From: Aquila chrysaetos chrysaetos
Lineage: Eukaryota; Chordata; Aves; Accipitriformes; Accipitridae
DNA: 64,000 bases
NCBI RefSeq assembly: GCF_900496995.4
Contig: NC_044030.1
Location: forward strand, 15,932,851 to 15,996,850
Direction of reading: 5' to 3'
Below are positions 15,089 to 27,800 of the stretch, piece after piece. A model generated the notes under the pieces. The model was not told where the DNA came from and ran no database searches. It worked only from the letters and a program-made list of their open reading frames with translations. Every line of letters begins with the position of its first letter. The stretch's first letter is position 1. Both the position numbers and the translations under genes were made by a program.

Positions 15089-15339
15089 ATGCTTATTGGT
15101 GTATATACTTATGGTCACATATGAGTCATGGACAGTTTAAGAGCCCAGCCCATGGAGTCTTTAAATCTGCAGCAATCTTTCATCTGACTCCATCAGATGG
15201 AGTTGAGCCTTTACTTTGTTTTTAATTCTCTCCTCTTTAGAAGCCTTGCTGCCTACTACTACTGAATTTGCCCTAACTTCCACATTGCTTGCCCTTGGCA
15301 TTGTTAACAGTCTGCATTCTCACTGATCTTTTGCTCTTT

Positions 15340-15560
15340 CAATGATTTTAAGGCTGAAGGGACTGTTAAATTGTCTGATCTGATCTCCTACATGACCTAG
15401 CCCGGAAAAGCTCAGCCAGGTACTTTCACAACAGGCCCAGGGACTCACATTTAGCTAAAATATTATCCAATAAGCACCTTGTCATAATCTGAGGACATCA
15501 CAGGACAAAGAATTCACCACAGCCTTTTTGTGATAGTGTCCTTTGGGTGTCAGTATTTTA
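15340..15560 (-). mobile_element. Ancient CR1-like 3' end relic, minus strand
   Basis: The plus strand reads TTTTAAGGCTGAAGGGACTG at about 15347, followed by a CTGATCTGATCTCCTACATG block and GAATTCACCACAGCCT near 15510. Together these follow the complement of the older CR1 3' ends common in turtles, crocodilians and birds. It is too diverged for a subfamily call. Confidence 0.6.
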
Positions 15561-16489
15561 GAACTGAAAAGAGAGCCTTACTTTCATTTTGCTCTTTCCT
15601 ACCTTCACTTTCTGTCAGCATTTTCTGATTTTTCTCCAACATTTTTGCATATTTGTAGTTTATACTTAATCTTCCTTCTTATATGCAATTATGTATAGTT
15701 CAATAAAACAGGAAAATGTAAGACTTTCTGCCTATACTGAAAATTCAAGAATGAGGAAAAAATCCCATTCTATGGTACTCTGTATTCAGAGACATCACTC
15801 TCATACCCTCTACCAGGGAACAAGATATCAAGACATACAGTCCTTTTATAAACAAGAGAAGTGAATGAAATAAAGTTTGAGCCAGGTAGGCACTCACTCA
15901 ACTCCATGAACAATGTTGTTGAGTATGGTTGAGCAAGAATGACTGGACAACTGTTCATTGATTTCCACTAATAAAGACAGCTGGACTTCCAGCTATTGTA
16001 ATTCAACATAGCACTGTAACCTTCAGGAAAAAAAATTTCACCTGCTAATTCCTAATGGCACACTGATGAAGTTTAACCTCCCATTCCTTCCTCCTCAAGT
16101 ATGTTTTTATTTCAAGGTGTTTAGAAAATACATTTAACAAAGACCTGTGAAATACTACATACAGGCAGAAATCGTCATCGGAAAAATACGAGGAGGAAAG
16201 CACATAGCATCTCTACAGGAAGGAAGGTCAGGATTACGGTGAATATATTGAGCACGATTTCATGCATTTCTGTAGGAAAGCAAGCATCATACAGGCATTC
16301 AGAAACAGGACTACAGCCAAGGTGACCTGTGAATGCAACCTTGTCCTCTGGAAGTCTGTGTACAGTGTTGCATCACAAGATTTGAAAAGACCAATTTAAA
16401 AGGACCCAGAGGATCAGTGAGATTAATCTAGTGAGTAAGAAAAGAACAAACTGAGGGTAGTTTCACCTACAGAGGAGGGACTTAGTTGT

Positions 16490-16790
16490 CTTCAGCAGGG
16501 CAAAGAGCTATTGCAGAATAAAAAGGAATAGTTTGTTCTATAGTTCCACAAAATGGGACAAAAAAGTAACAGTCTTAAGTCAAAGAAAGGAAAAGCCAGG
16601 TAAGACATTTGTGTAAATCCTGCTGAGGGTGAAGATGGAAAAGCATTGGCACAAGTTGCCTGAAGAGGACACACATCTCCATCACTGGAGGTTTTTAACA
16701 GAGTAGACAAACACCTGCCAGGGATGGTATGGGTGCAATTAATCCTGCCTCAGGCAGAGGGATGGATGGATGACCCCTGCTCTATACATA
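16490..16790 (+). mobile_element. Ancient CR1-like 3' end relic, plus strand
   Basis: The segment ACAAGTTGCCTGAAGAGG, then CCATCACTGGAGGTTTTTAA, CACCTGCCAGGGATGGTATG and GATGGATGACCCCTG, matches the CR1 3' region in the expected order. It is heavily diverged and has no coding capacity. Confidence 0.6.
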
Positions 16791-19539
16791 ACTGGAATCA
16801 AAAAAAGCTAATAAGGAAGAGACATTGGAGTCAACTGCACTTACTCTCCCCAGTGAGTTCCAGATCACATTTGCTTGATTTTCTAAGTCTGAAATACATG
16901 TTTGCTTGTATAGCAAAAATCTTTTGTACAGATAACTTATAAAGCATTTCACATCATGGCAAATTACAGCTGTAAATGCAAATATCAGTAATATGTGGAG
17001 AAAGATTATAATATAGCCTCAAGGTATCATCTGGAGTCCTATCTGCTTAGCTTATTGACAAAAGATGAGCTACTCTAAACTGCCATCTTAACTGCAAATT
17101 AAGCTGTGTTCTTTCTATTTGGAATATCATTGTCATTCATTAAGATTCAAGAGCTGGAATTTTAACTTGTGATTTTTTTTGATGGTTCATAGGGCAAACC
17201 ACCAGAGCTGTCTTGCCACTGTGTCACTATTCCTACTGAAAATTTTAAAATGAGTCAGAAGATACAAGGATTGATGAAAAGGAGGATGAATAAATGACAA
17301 AAGTCATGCAACATAGATACTATTACTTAGAAAACACAGAAAGAGTGAGAACAAAGTCATTCCAAGTGGCCAAGCTCATTTCTTCCCAGCCACAGACTGT
17401 AAAAAACAGTATAGGTCTACTGCAAATTGCAGTGTTGACATACAGCACCCAAAAATCTGTCCCACTGGTTTTATCTGGAGTTACCCAAGAAATGCATTTA
17501 GTCTATTGGTGGTAACCAGAAGTCATTGTATGGTGTCATTTGCCAGCCAGCCACACTTAAAAATGTTTCATCGGTTTTGATTTTTGTCAACAAGCTGAAC
17601 TGGTAATGGCTATGTGAGAAAGCAGAGAAAGCCACACAAAATAGCTGCCAGCATCAGGCAACAAATCAGCAGGACTAAAGACAAAGCCACAAGGCTGGTT
17701 TTATTGGTCTGAATATATAACATTGCTGTTTAGCAGTAGTAATGAGAATAATGGTGTGGTTTAACTGACAAACCATTAATTGGAAGTTTATGGTAGCCCT
17801 TAGTTCTCTATTCAAATCTAATCACAGATGCTAGCTAGCACCATTTTTAACAGTTCAGCAGACTTGCTTTCTTGTACACACTAGTACTAGGGAGACCATA
17901 CCTAGGATATATTTTCCACACATTGTCCTGAACACAGTTAAAATAGCATTCATCCATAGTCTCAATTCCAGACTATAGACCCAGGCTTCAAACGAGTTGA
18001 TAGTAGTTCAATGGCTTCAAGCTGTGCCTTCACTTGTTACTTGGCACTCATTTGCATGATTTTATGCATGATGACAGGAACATGCAAAATATATCAGGAT
18101 ACAAATAATTCATTTAATGTTGAGCATATAGGCTAAAACCAACATGGCTAAAGATGGAAAGATACCATCATCACTGAGCTGATGTAAGAAAGGAGTCCCT
18201 TTTCCAAAGACAAATATTAGCTACAAGAACACTGGCTGTTAAATTCTCCCAGCATATACTTACAAGAACTGAATAATACAATAATAAAAAAAATTACTCC
18301 CAATAAACTATTATTAAAGAAGCTGAGACATTTATAACATCCCAGTTCTAAGTTCAAGAGTGTTCACTTAAAGGAATGCTTGCGGGAGGGAAAACACTCA
18401 TCCTTTCTGATTTCTGGAAATGGCTTATAGCAGAAAGCTGCAAATGAAAGGATTCATTTTTTAATAAGGCATTTATTGTTCCCCAGAAAGGGTTAGGTAT
18501 TTAATAGAAAATCAAATTAAACCCAAGTACATTACCAAAGTAACCTAATTAGCACAATTTATTTCACATGCCAGAAAACAAGTAGGATCTCAGGTGTTCC
18601 TGTTCTATGATAAACAGTTCAATTTAACCTACATATCTTTATATAAATCACCAATGTAAGAATACTCTAAAAGCAAAGATAGAAGGAATTTGTATGCTCT
18701 GATCTTTTGTTGTTTTGTTAAAATCTCTAAATAGCTCGGTTTTCACGCCTCATCTTTTATTATCATTAGATAAGCCCATTTTCATGTTTACCGTAGATGT
18801 TAGAACCTTTTCTAAACGTTTTGCTTGGACTTGCCATACATGAAACAATAGTCCCCTCTTCTGGACTGAGGTGAAGTTGCACTTATTGCAGAGAAACCAC
18901 TGCAGAACAGAATTCCTGTTAATTTGGGGTTTTTTCCTAATTAAACAACTCTACAATAACAAGAAAAGCCTTAAGGTCTATACACAAAGAAGTCAAGCAC
19001 ATAAAGAAAGAGAGGTGAAGAAATCAATGAAGTATTGGATTGTGGGTTTTTGCATTCGATTTCAGCTGAAGGCACTGATAGCTACAACATCTGTAAGTAA
19101 GGATCTGTCACCATTTCAATAGTGAAACATGAATTCTCTGGAATGCATTGACTCCCAAACTCTCTGTTGTTTAAAAAAAACTGTACAAATCACTGAATTG
19201 GAAGGAGGAGTTTATTTTAAACAAGTGTTTAATTCAAGGTCTTGTGCTTTTGGATCTGAGCATGGATTATATAACCAAAGACCAGCTACAGACTAGATTA
19301 GAAATAACCACCCACTGAAAGAAGAAACACTAGACAAAGGAAACTAACTTTTGTTCTCTCCCAAGTTCCAGACTTTTGTTTGCGAAAAGCAACCCAGAAG
19401 AGTAATATATACAGTATGGAAGAGCTGAAACATTCAAGGAACTTGCAGCTGAAGACAAACGGCAGCTACAGAGTCAATCTTCCAAAGAGATGGTACTGAA
19501 GTCCCCTCCAGAACAACACATACAGAGGATTTCACACTG
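16791..19539. other. Non-coding stretch
   Basis: This is AT-rich DNA with no recognisable repeat or coding signature. Confidence 0.55.
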
Positions 19540-21480
19540 CAAGCCTTGCTTCACAGACCTTCACAACTCTTGCCTTGGCTGGCAAGGAGAGCCTGGGAAA
19601 CTTGACAGCCTCTACGGAGGTCTCCTTCTGCCCTGAGAAAAGCAGAGGACGGGAAGGTGTGAGAGGTGCTTCCATGGCTGTCATGCAGCCTTGCCTCAGC
19701 CTGCTTTCCTCTGAGGGGCCACACAGGGAAAGGCTCTCTGGCAGGGGATGTCTCAGTGGAGATGCCAAGCAGCCAGACCTCAGGAAAGAGGCCGGCCAGG
19801 AGCCCACAGGCGTCGAGGTCAGGGCAGCTCCCAGGGAGGGGAGAGTTTTCCACCCAGGGTGGGGCAGGGTCTCCAGTGGGCCCAGGGGGTGAAGGACCTG
19901 TGCTCCCTAAACAGTCCTTCCTCCTTCAGGCGGTGGGCAGTGAGGAGGGGCTTCAGGGTGCACAAACTTATAGGCTGGCTTCCTGAAGTGCTCCGGGGGA
20001 TGCTGGGTCCCTGACCAGTGCCACCAGCAAGCCTCCAAAGGAGAAGGTGAATCTGTCAAACACCACTCCTCTGCCGACAGCCATGCTGCCCCAGTGATGT
20101 TGGGGGCAGTGAAGGGCTGCTGCAGCGAAAGCAACATCCCCTCCACCTAGACCGGGAGCCCATGCATGCCCACCCTTTTCCTTCTCTGCCTCGGTCTTCT
20201 CCTCCTCCTTCCCTTTCCCTTTCTCCTTTCCCTTCTCCTTGCCCTTCGCCCACGCCACGGCCCCCACTTGCCCGTGGCCCAGGGAGGCAGGACCTCATAC
20301 CTGCTCTGACCTGCTCTGACCTTTTGTTTGCACAAGGTACACGGGCTGTTCACCCCCCCAGCAAAATGTCCTCAGTCCTCCAGATGTGGTGCAAATGACG
20401 GGCGTGTCACAGCTCAGGGAGCCTCTCCGGTGGCTTCAGTCACCACCTCTCACCCCCAAGGATGCTGCCCGGCACTCTTTCCCTGTGGAAGATTTGAGGG
20501 AAAGTGTCCAGGCTGGGGGAGACAAGAGAGAGCCACGGGGTGCTGCAGGTGCCCGGCAGCAGCCCCCGTGCCCTGCGCACGCAGCAGCACCACTCACGTG
20601 TCCTGGAGAGCCGCTTTCTTCCTGTGCTGCATGACCAGCTTCATCGTCTGGTGGTCAGGCCCCACAGCAGAGGAGGTGCTGGGCAGCAGACAAGAGCGCA
20701 CAGCTCCTGCCTCTCCCTGGGGAGCGGCAGGAGCAGAGCCCTGCCTGCACTGCCGGCAGCAAGGCCCGGCCTCTGGCCACGCGCTATCCTGCCTGTGGCT
20801 GTGAGGAGCCGCGGACTGGCAGGGACCGCAGTGGCAACGGCATCACCCCGTTCCGACTTGAGCCATCCCATCGTGAACGCCGCCAACCCCCTCCTGATCG
20901 CAGCCGAGAGGCATGGGTCTGCGGGTACCACGAAGGCACCGTGCGGACTTTGTCCCTGGCAGTGACGGCCCCGACGGCAGCCTCGGGGCCCTTCACCCCG
21001 GAGGCCACCACCCCACCTCCTGGCCAAAGCTCCCGTGCTGTGACCCTGGAAGCTGACCTGGTGAGCTCACCTCGGCACAGGGGCTCTGGGTCCCTCTGCT
21101 GTGCCACCAGCAAGCCTGCAAAGGAGAAGCGGAGGGCCACTCAACACTGCTCCTCTGCTGACATTCCCCAGGCTTTCTTGTGCTCCCTCGTGCTGCCCGC
21201 ATGCCTCCTGCCTCGGAAGTAACACCCCACTCCACGCGGGCAGTAAGCCTCTGCGCGCCCACAGCTCCTCCTTCTCCTCCTCCCCTCACCTCCATGCCCA
21301 TGCTCTTCCTCCCCAGGGCCCTTGCCTGCCCGCAGCCGAGGGAGGCTGCACCTTCTACTTGCTCCGAACTGGTGCCTTTGGTTTGCACCAGGTACACGGG
21401 CTGTGCACCCCCGCAGCAAAATGCCCTCCATCCTCCAGATGTGGCGGGGGTGGGAAGTGACTTCCACTGACTGCATCTGA
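19540..21480. other. GC- and CpG-rich island with diverged direct duplication
   Basis: Base composition shifts sharply to GC here, with dozens of CpG dinucleotides concentrated in 20200-21450, unlike the AT-rich flanks. Two direct copies are visible. Copy A spans about 20010-20400 and copy B about 21090-21450. They share CCACCAGCAAGCCT (20021 and 21104), AAAGGAGAAG, CTCCTCTGC, a pyrimidine tract, and GGTACACGGGCTGT (20336 and 21391) followed by GCAAAATG and CTCCAGATGTGG. The spacing is 1083 bp at one end and 1055 bp at the other, so the copies have diverged by indels. Several frames are open but none resembles a known protein. It may be a CpG-island promoter, part of an unannotated transcript, or a local satellite-like duplication. 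Confidence 0.7.
20171..20251 (+). repeat. Polypyrimidine tract in the GC-rich island
   Basis: About 80 bases are almost exclusively C and T, built from CTCC, TTCC and CCTTT units. A shorter counterpart lies in the second copy around 21260-21315. Such tracts can form triplex DNA and are prone to slippage. The complementary frames give Lys/Glu/Gly/Arg-rich translations that are artefacts of the tract. Confidence 0.8.
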
Positions 21481-21703
21481 TTTTCATAGCAGCTTCGCTC
21501 AGGTTTCTTTTGAGCCGGTCTTCCTCACTTCCAGAGACTTGCAAATCTTCCCAAAGAATCATGACATCCCTCTGCCCAAAAAAGCCAGGGCCAAAAGCGC
21601 TGTCACTGCCGGGGTATGAGCTGTTATGATTCACCTCCGTAGCCCTAAAAACAACTAAATCCCTTTTCACCCCTCTTCTCAGATGACAGGCAGGCATTCT
21701 CAT

Positions 21704-23899
21704 CGGCCACTCACTTTTTCAGGGTCCTTCACTTCCTTAAAAGAGAGCCCTGTATTTGGCTTGAGAAGGACTGCACTTTCAACTTCACCTCCACCAAAAG
21801 CAGTTGTGGGCTTGTGGGCAGTCAAAATTTTGTGGCTGTAGAAAACTGTGTGACACACCTCAGATCAGAGTGTATCCAAGCCTCAGGAACATCAGTGTAT
21901 TCACAACTCCTCCTTCGAATTTATTTTCAAGTAGTTTCAGCAGCCATGGAAAGTAAAATCAGTTCCTTATTTTGCAGCTGTAGCATCCATAAATGCTGCT
22001 ACTTCCACCACTTTTCAGACTCCAGCTGGGACAAAGTGTCTTTGCTCAGTGTCCTTGTTCATGAAAATAGTGCTTGAGCATTATTTCACTCAAACCTTCC
22101 CAAAGAAGCTGCCTCACAAATCACAATGGGTATATTAAACATTCTTTTTGTTAAAGGCTCAGATAAATTCACAGGAAAAAATTCTGCAGGAACATCTTTG
22201 TGAAAATTGAAAAGAAGAATCCATGGTCCCAGCCCCTGGCAAAAAAGCTTCCTGCAATGATCAGATTGAGTCAAAACTCTCCAGCCTTATGCACACATGC
22301 TAGACTTGCTGCTAAAATACACCTAAACATTTTGCGTCACAAGAAGATACACAGAAACTGACATAGAAATTAGGCTTTCCAGGCTGCATTAAGTCAAAGA
22401 AGTTGATGGGTTCTGTAAAGGCTATCAGTAAGCAGTAAGGTTTGATTCAAAACACATTACCTTCACATTTACGTGATTTTACGCTACAGACTAGCTCTCA
22501 GGTTTACACACCTGTGTTTTCTGTTCCTTACTCAAGCTTGCTCATATGTCCACTTGTGTACCGAGTCCTGCTAAGATATGGAATCAGTGCAAAGATTTTA
22601 CTTAGGCATGTAAAACACAGAGACCTGAAGCTGAGCTAAGGTACTGCTGATATTTTCCCATAGACCTTGTGAAGTCTGACCAAATATATCCATGTGGGTC
22701 AAGATGGTGAAAGTATAATACATCAGATTAAACACTAAGCGGAAGAGCTCTGTAGCCAGAAGCATAGTCACCCACTATAATCCAGAGGGAAGAATGTAAC
22801 AGACAACATTTAAAGCAGATGAAGGCCCAAGCTTTCTCCTGTTAAAAGGAAATAAAATTGTTCTGACTCGAGCCACCTCTAATGCCCCTCACCCGTGCCT
22901 TCCATATCTGATGGCTGAGTGCTGGGAAAGATGCAAAACACGGATAACTCCTTGTGCTGTTAAGCCCCTTCCTCTGTGGATCCTCAGGGGTGTTTGTGGT
23001 TGCATCAGAAGTAACTGGATGTGCAAATTTCTGCTGAAGAAAAAACATGCAAAAACAAGGGAGAAAATCGGAAGAGGAAACCATCTTGACCTATGCATAC
23101 ACTCATTTTAAGAACTCGCTTAAACAGGTTATTGTGCATCATTCTGTTGTAAATAGGGGTTTGAAAAGAACTGGGCATAGCATTATTAGCCACATTGTGA
23201 CACTGAAAAATGAAATTCAGAAACTTTTGTCCTGTACTGCACAAGGAGCTTATTCAGGAGAGTTTTCTTTGCTGACAGAAGCAGCAATTGTCAGCGGCTC
23301 GGAGGAGCACAGTTTTAAGCGTGGTAGCTCCAGCCATATGGCCTTAGTCCCAGCCTTGTGAGGGCCAACAAAAATGGGTTTCTTGGGTGCATGTGAGCCA
23401 CTCAGGACCACTAGAAGGAAGTGACAAGCAGTAAGTAGAGGAGAGTACTGTCCACTATAAGGGTCAGAAGCCCCATATCTGCTAACGAGATTTATCATCT
23501 AGGGAGGTTTCCTGCTTGCCTGGGGCTCTTGTTAAGGATGCTGTGCAGAGGCTATGGAGGTTCGGCTGGCCCTCTGCTATACAGTGCTGCTTTTTCATGT
23601 ATGCACCAAAGATACTGCCGGGGTGATGTGAGAAGTATCAAGTGTGACTAGCAGATTCCAGGGGCACTGCTTAAGGGCATGGGCACCCAAGTGTTGGTTT
23701 TCTCCATTGTGCCCGAGGAGGACTCAACAGATAGTGTGGGTGAACAACTGGTTGCACAGCTGCTGTTCATAGCAGGCTTTTGACTTCCATGAGCACGGTA
23801 GCCATGGTGAGAATCTGAAGAGTTTATCATCGACCTAAGGAGAGTGAAAGCTGGCAGAGAAGAATGGGGACTGCTGTGGTGGATATCTGCTGTATACCT
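21704..23899. other. Non-coding stretch
   Basis: Composition returns to AT-rich. A 104-codon plus-strand frame at 23047-23361 has no recognisable domain or splice context and overlaps open frames on the minus strand. I do not call it. Confidence 0.5.
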
Positions 23900-24800
23900 G
23901 ATTAGGGAGGACCAGAATAGGGAGGACCATGTTAGGGAGTACTTCAACACCCTGGATGTATACAAGTCCGTGGGGCCAGACGGGTTGCACCCAAGCATGC
24001 TGAGGGACAATGTGGCTGATGGCATTACAAGGCCACCCTCAATGATCTTTGAAAGGCGATGACGACTGGGAAAGGTTGCAGATGACCAGCTCTCAGTCCT
24101 GTCTTCAAAACAGGCAAAGAGGAAGATGCAAGAACTACAGCCCAGTCAGCCTCATGCAGTCCTTCAGAAGATGGTGGAGAAAATCCCCCTGGAGAGCATT
24201 TCCAAAGGCATGAAGAATCAGAAAGTGCTCAGGAGTGGTCAGCCTGAATTTCTGAAGGGAAATCGAAAACTGTTTACAAAACAAATCCGAAGCTGTTGAA
24301 CCTCTGCCTTAGTGACCTGCAGGATGGGACAGAGTGCACTGTCAAGCAAGTTTGCAGAGCACACAAAAGCGGGAGGAATGGCGGGTGCAGCAGATGGTTG
24401 TGCCGCCCTTCGGGGGACCTTGACAGGAGAAATGTAGAACAGGGCAAGGAGGAATGTGATGAAGCTCAGCGAGGGCAACTGCACAGTCCTGCATCTGGGG
24501 AAACGTAGCCCCATGCACCAGTATGCACTGGGGACTGCACAGCTGGCAGGGAGCTTTGCTGAGAAGTTCCCTGGGGTCCTGCTGCACAACAAGGTGAGCT
24601 TGAGCAAGCAATGCTGGCTCACTGCAAAAATGGCTAACAGCATCCTGGGCTGTATTTAAAAGACCATTGCCAGTGGGTCAAGGGACGTCATCCTTCCTCT
24701 CCCCTTAGTGCTGGTGAGGCTGCATGTGGAGGAGTCCTGAGTCCAGTTCTGGGCTGCCCAGTACGAGCAAGTTGTGGACAGACTAGAGTGACCCCAGCAC
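23900..24800 (+). mobile_element. Degenerate CR1 LINE copy, plus strand, internally deleted
   Basis: Translations recall successive CR1 polymerase segments: KSVGPDGLHPSMLRD (23968-24012), a decayed NYSPVSL block near 24135, DGTECT near 24325, then CTVLHLGKRSPMHQYALG near 24480-24535, and NSILGCI near 24640. Stops interrupt every frame, and parts of the polymerase are missing between 24240 and 24310. A short imperfect tandem repeat (AGGGAGGACC) sits at 23904-23938. The 3' terminus is not evident, and coordinates are approximate. Confidence 0.8.
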
Positions 24801-27800
24801 AGTCTCTGAGATCCTGCTCCAAAATGGTGTTGCGGTGTGCCCAAGAGGCCATTCCTGGCACTAGGACTTTGCTCCAGTGCCTCCCTGCAGCTTGCAGCCA
24901 CCCCGCTGCCAGGGACGGATGCTGGCCAGGCCAGGGACAACAGAAGTGACCTGCTGCTTCTCCCTGCAGAGCAAACGAGTGGGTGTCAGCTCCATGCTCA
25001 CTTCTGCTCACAGCTCCTTGAGCACACCAAGGGCACAGACCCTCAGGGTGGAAAACAAAATGACAACTATTGCGTAGGTCTGAGTGGAGTTTATTTTGCA
25101 CCTGGCAGCTGGCCTGGAGTAGATGCTGAAGATACGATGTGTTGCAGCTCTAAATCTAGCAGGCAAGTAACACTGCAGGGCTGTGTTTCGCTCTCTTTGT
25201 GGTTCAGCAGCCATAATCCCAGGACAGCAAAGGTGCTAGAGGCTATTCCACTGCCTCCCACACTGACCTGCCTGCTGCTGCCTTTTCCTAGGCTTTGCTC
25301 AGAGCAGTGAGCCTGTGTCAGCACCAAAGGAGCAACACAGTGCCCTGGGATGGGTCCCAGCCACCCTCCCCAGCACGAGGTCCCTTACAAGACAGGGAGG
25401 TCAGGAGGTCACAGTGCCCTGATTGCACGGCTGGTGCACAAAGTTCCCAGCACAGACTCTCCAGGAATTTCCACCTTTTCTTTTTCCCTAACGCTGGCCT
25501 AAAACATGTTTTATCAAGCAAAAATTACATCCTGAATGCAGCCATGAACATTTCCATGCCCAAAGCTGTGACTGATCAACAAACCCCTACAGTGGAAGGA
25601 GGCTCAGAGAAGATGGGCACAGGCAATGCACTCATGATGCTCAGGGAAGAATACAAGGTGTGACCATAGAAAGATAGACTTACCTCAATGGAAAAGGGAC
25701 CCGGAGGGTGGCTTTTGCTTTAGATTAATTGCCATATCAGTTGAGTGATCAACTGGTTGAGTAGGTGGCCTGACTTAATCAAAAGGTATGAATATCTTCC
25801 CTAAGCCAGCCAGACCAGCATGGGGCTCAGCCCAACATGAAGCACAAAAACTGAGCAACCAATGAAACAAACTTTGAAGACAGCTACAGGCTTGAGCTGG
25901 CTTCAACGCACATATTTCTTCCCAGTGACTGCAGATACCCAGCATCATGACAGTGAGCATATACAGACCAGTAATGGGAATTTCATTTGTATAGTGATCC
26001 AGCTGGATGTTGCAACTGCTATATTGTGCTTGTATTGTGATTGCTGCTTTACTCTGCTAAATCAAAATCCCATCTAACTTCAAACGTCTTCAAATAAGTA
26101 AATTTGGTGATAACACATTAATCCCTTCTCATGTGGGCTCTCTAAAAGAGCCTGGTCAGAGTGTATTGGACAAGAGAAGCACTGGGACTGCAAGGCAGCA
26201 TGGTCAGGAAACCCCTCACCACATGGTATGCATCTCCAGGGGGGCTCAGTTTACTCAAGACAACATACATAGCAGTGTAACGCAGAATGGTTTGAAATGG
26301 CCACCCCTCTGTAGCATCAAGGGCAGATGGGAAAGATGTGAGAAGACAGGCCCATGTGCTTAAGACCTGTTACAACCTGTAAGGCCACGACTTCGTGCCA
26401 GCAAGAGACAGCAGGTGATACTCCTTTCTGACCTTGATTCAGCTTAATTTTTAGTCACTTCAACACTGCAATAACAATAAGAAACCAACAACCTTGCATG
26501 TATCAAAAAGTAAAACTCTAAATATATTTATTATTCAGTTACAATTGCTTTTCATTGCACAATTTTTTTTTTATCCCCATGTTTTACAGTTTTTTAGAAA
26601 GCTGTTAGGAGTTTCAGAAACTGTTAAGATGATCACTTAAGTCTATTTAGGCACAGTTCATTAACACATAACCCCATTTCCTCCACTTTTTTTCTCTGTG
26701 TGAAAGATTTATGGTTGCATTTAAGCTCCAAATTGAAATACATTTCACAGTCTACGCTTTTACAGGCATACTGTCTAAAAAAGAATTTTTGATTAAATAG
26801 TCTCGACTTATCAAATGTTGCCAGCAAAGCCTAAATGAAAGCAACTTCTTTTCCGGAAATGCTGAAATCAACACAACCCTAAGATAAGAACCATGGTGGC
26901 CAACCATTTTCTATGCTAACCAGTCATAGGATAACAAAGAAAGAGTCCTCAAGAGGATTTAAAAATCCCCTGGAAAAATTGCTTTAACTTGGAAATAATT
27001 TAAATAATTTATTCTGTATGAAAAATAAGCAAAAAAAATCCAGCAAATAAAACACATATGGTGACAAAGAAAGTGGTGTATCCCCCGGACTGCTGAGGCT
27101 GTGTCAATTGCCCTCCCTTCTGATAAATGATAGCATGAAAACCAGACTGTCATATCCCTGGGGCTACACTCTGTGAAAATGGCTTTGAAGTTTGAAGCTG
27201 TCAGGCCTGTTTGACATGGCTGAAAAACCATGAGCTTCTCAATTTCTTACATAGCTCTTCTCTTTGGTGAGAAAGCCTGACCACTTCTGGTATAAGATTC
27301 ATGTGTTTGGATTAAAGCTCTGTATCTGGGGTGAGCTGCTTTTGCATGTAACTGCATACTGCAGGGTGTTCCCAGGGCACAGGAAAGGCCATTCTAGAGG
27401 ATCTGAAATGAGCTGAAGCTTGTTTCAACAACTTTGTTATTAATATCTTATTTTTTACAAAAAGAGTAGTCTTAAATAAGTGACTGATGCTAAAGGACTC
27501 TTCCTGAAGAACATGAACAACTACCCCCTCTCTGTAATGCTGCAGAAAAAAACCAATAATGTCTGTGACTTTTTAGCACCCACATCTGTTGTTGCTATTT
27601 AGAAATGAATTAACTATTTTTGAAAGCTGGGTGAAGTCTTTGCAGCAGAGCAGAAGGGATGCCAAAGTCTTTGTGTGATTCTCATATCAGAGTATTCAGT
27701 GCCCATGAGCTCCCTGCTGGCTATTGCTTTCAAGGATAACCAGAGGGGCATCTCACATGAGCACAGGCAGTGCACAGCCTTTAGTACCCTTGCTAAGGAG

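Larger units (their letters stand above)
6323..15339. other. Non-coding stretch
   Basis: This is AT-rich DNA with scattered short ORFs that overlap on both strands and lack codon-like structure. Apart from one possible MIR relic near 10.7 kb and the microsatellites at 13.4 and 15.1 kb, I see nothing definable. Confidence 0.55.

Noticed and set aside
20328..20804. 158-codon plus-strand ORF and overlapping frames in the GC-rich island
   Set aside because: Almost every frame is open there because GC-rich DNA has few stops. The peptides look like compositional artefacts.
23047..23361. 104-codon plus-strand ORF
   Set aside because: No recognised motif, and frames on the opposite strand are open over the same span.
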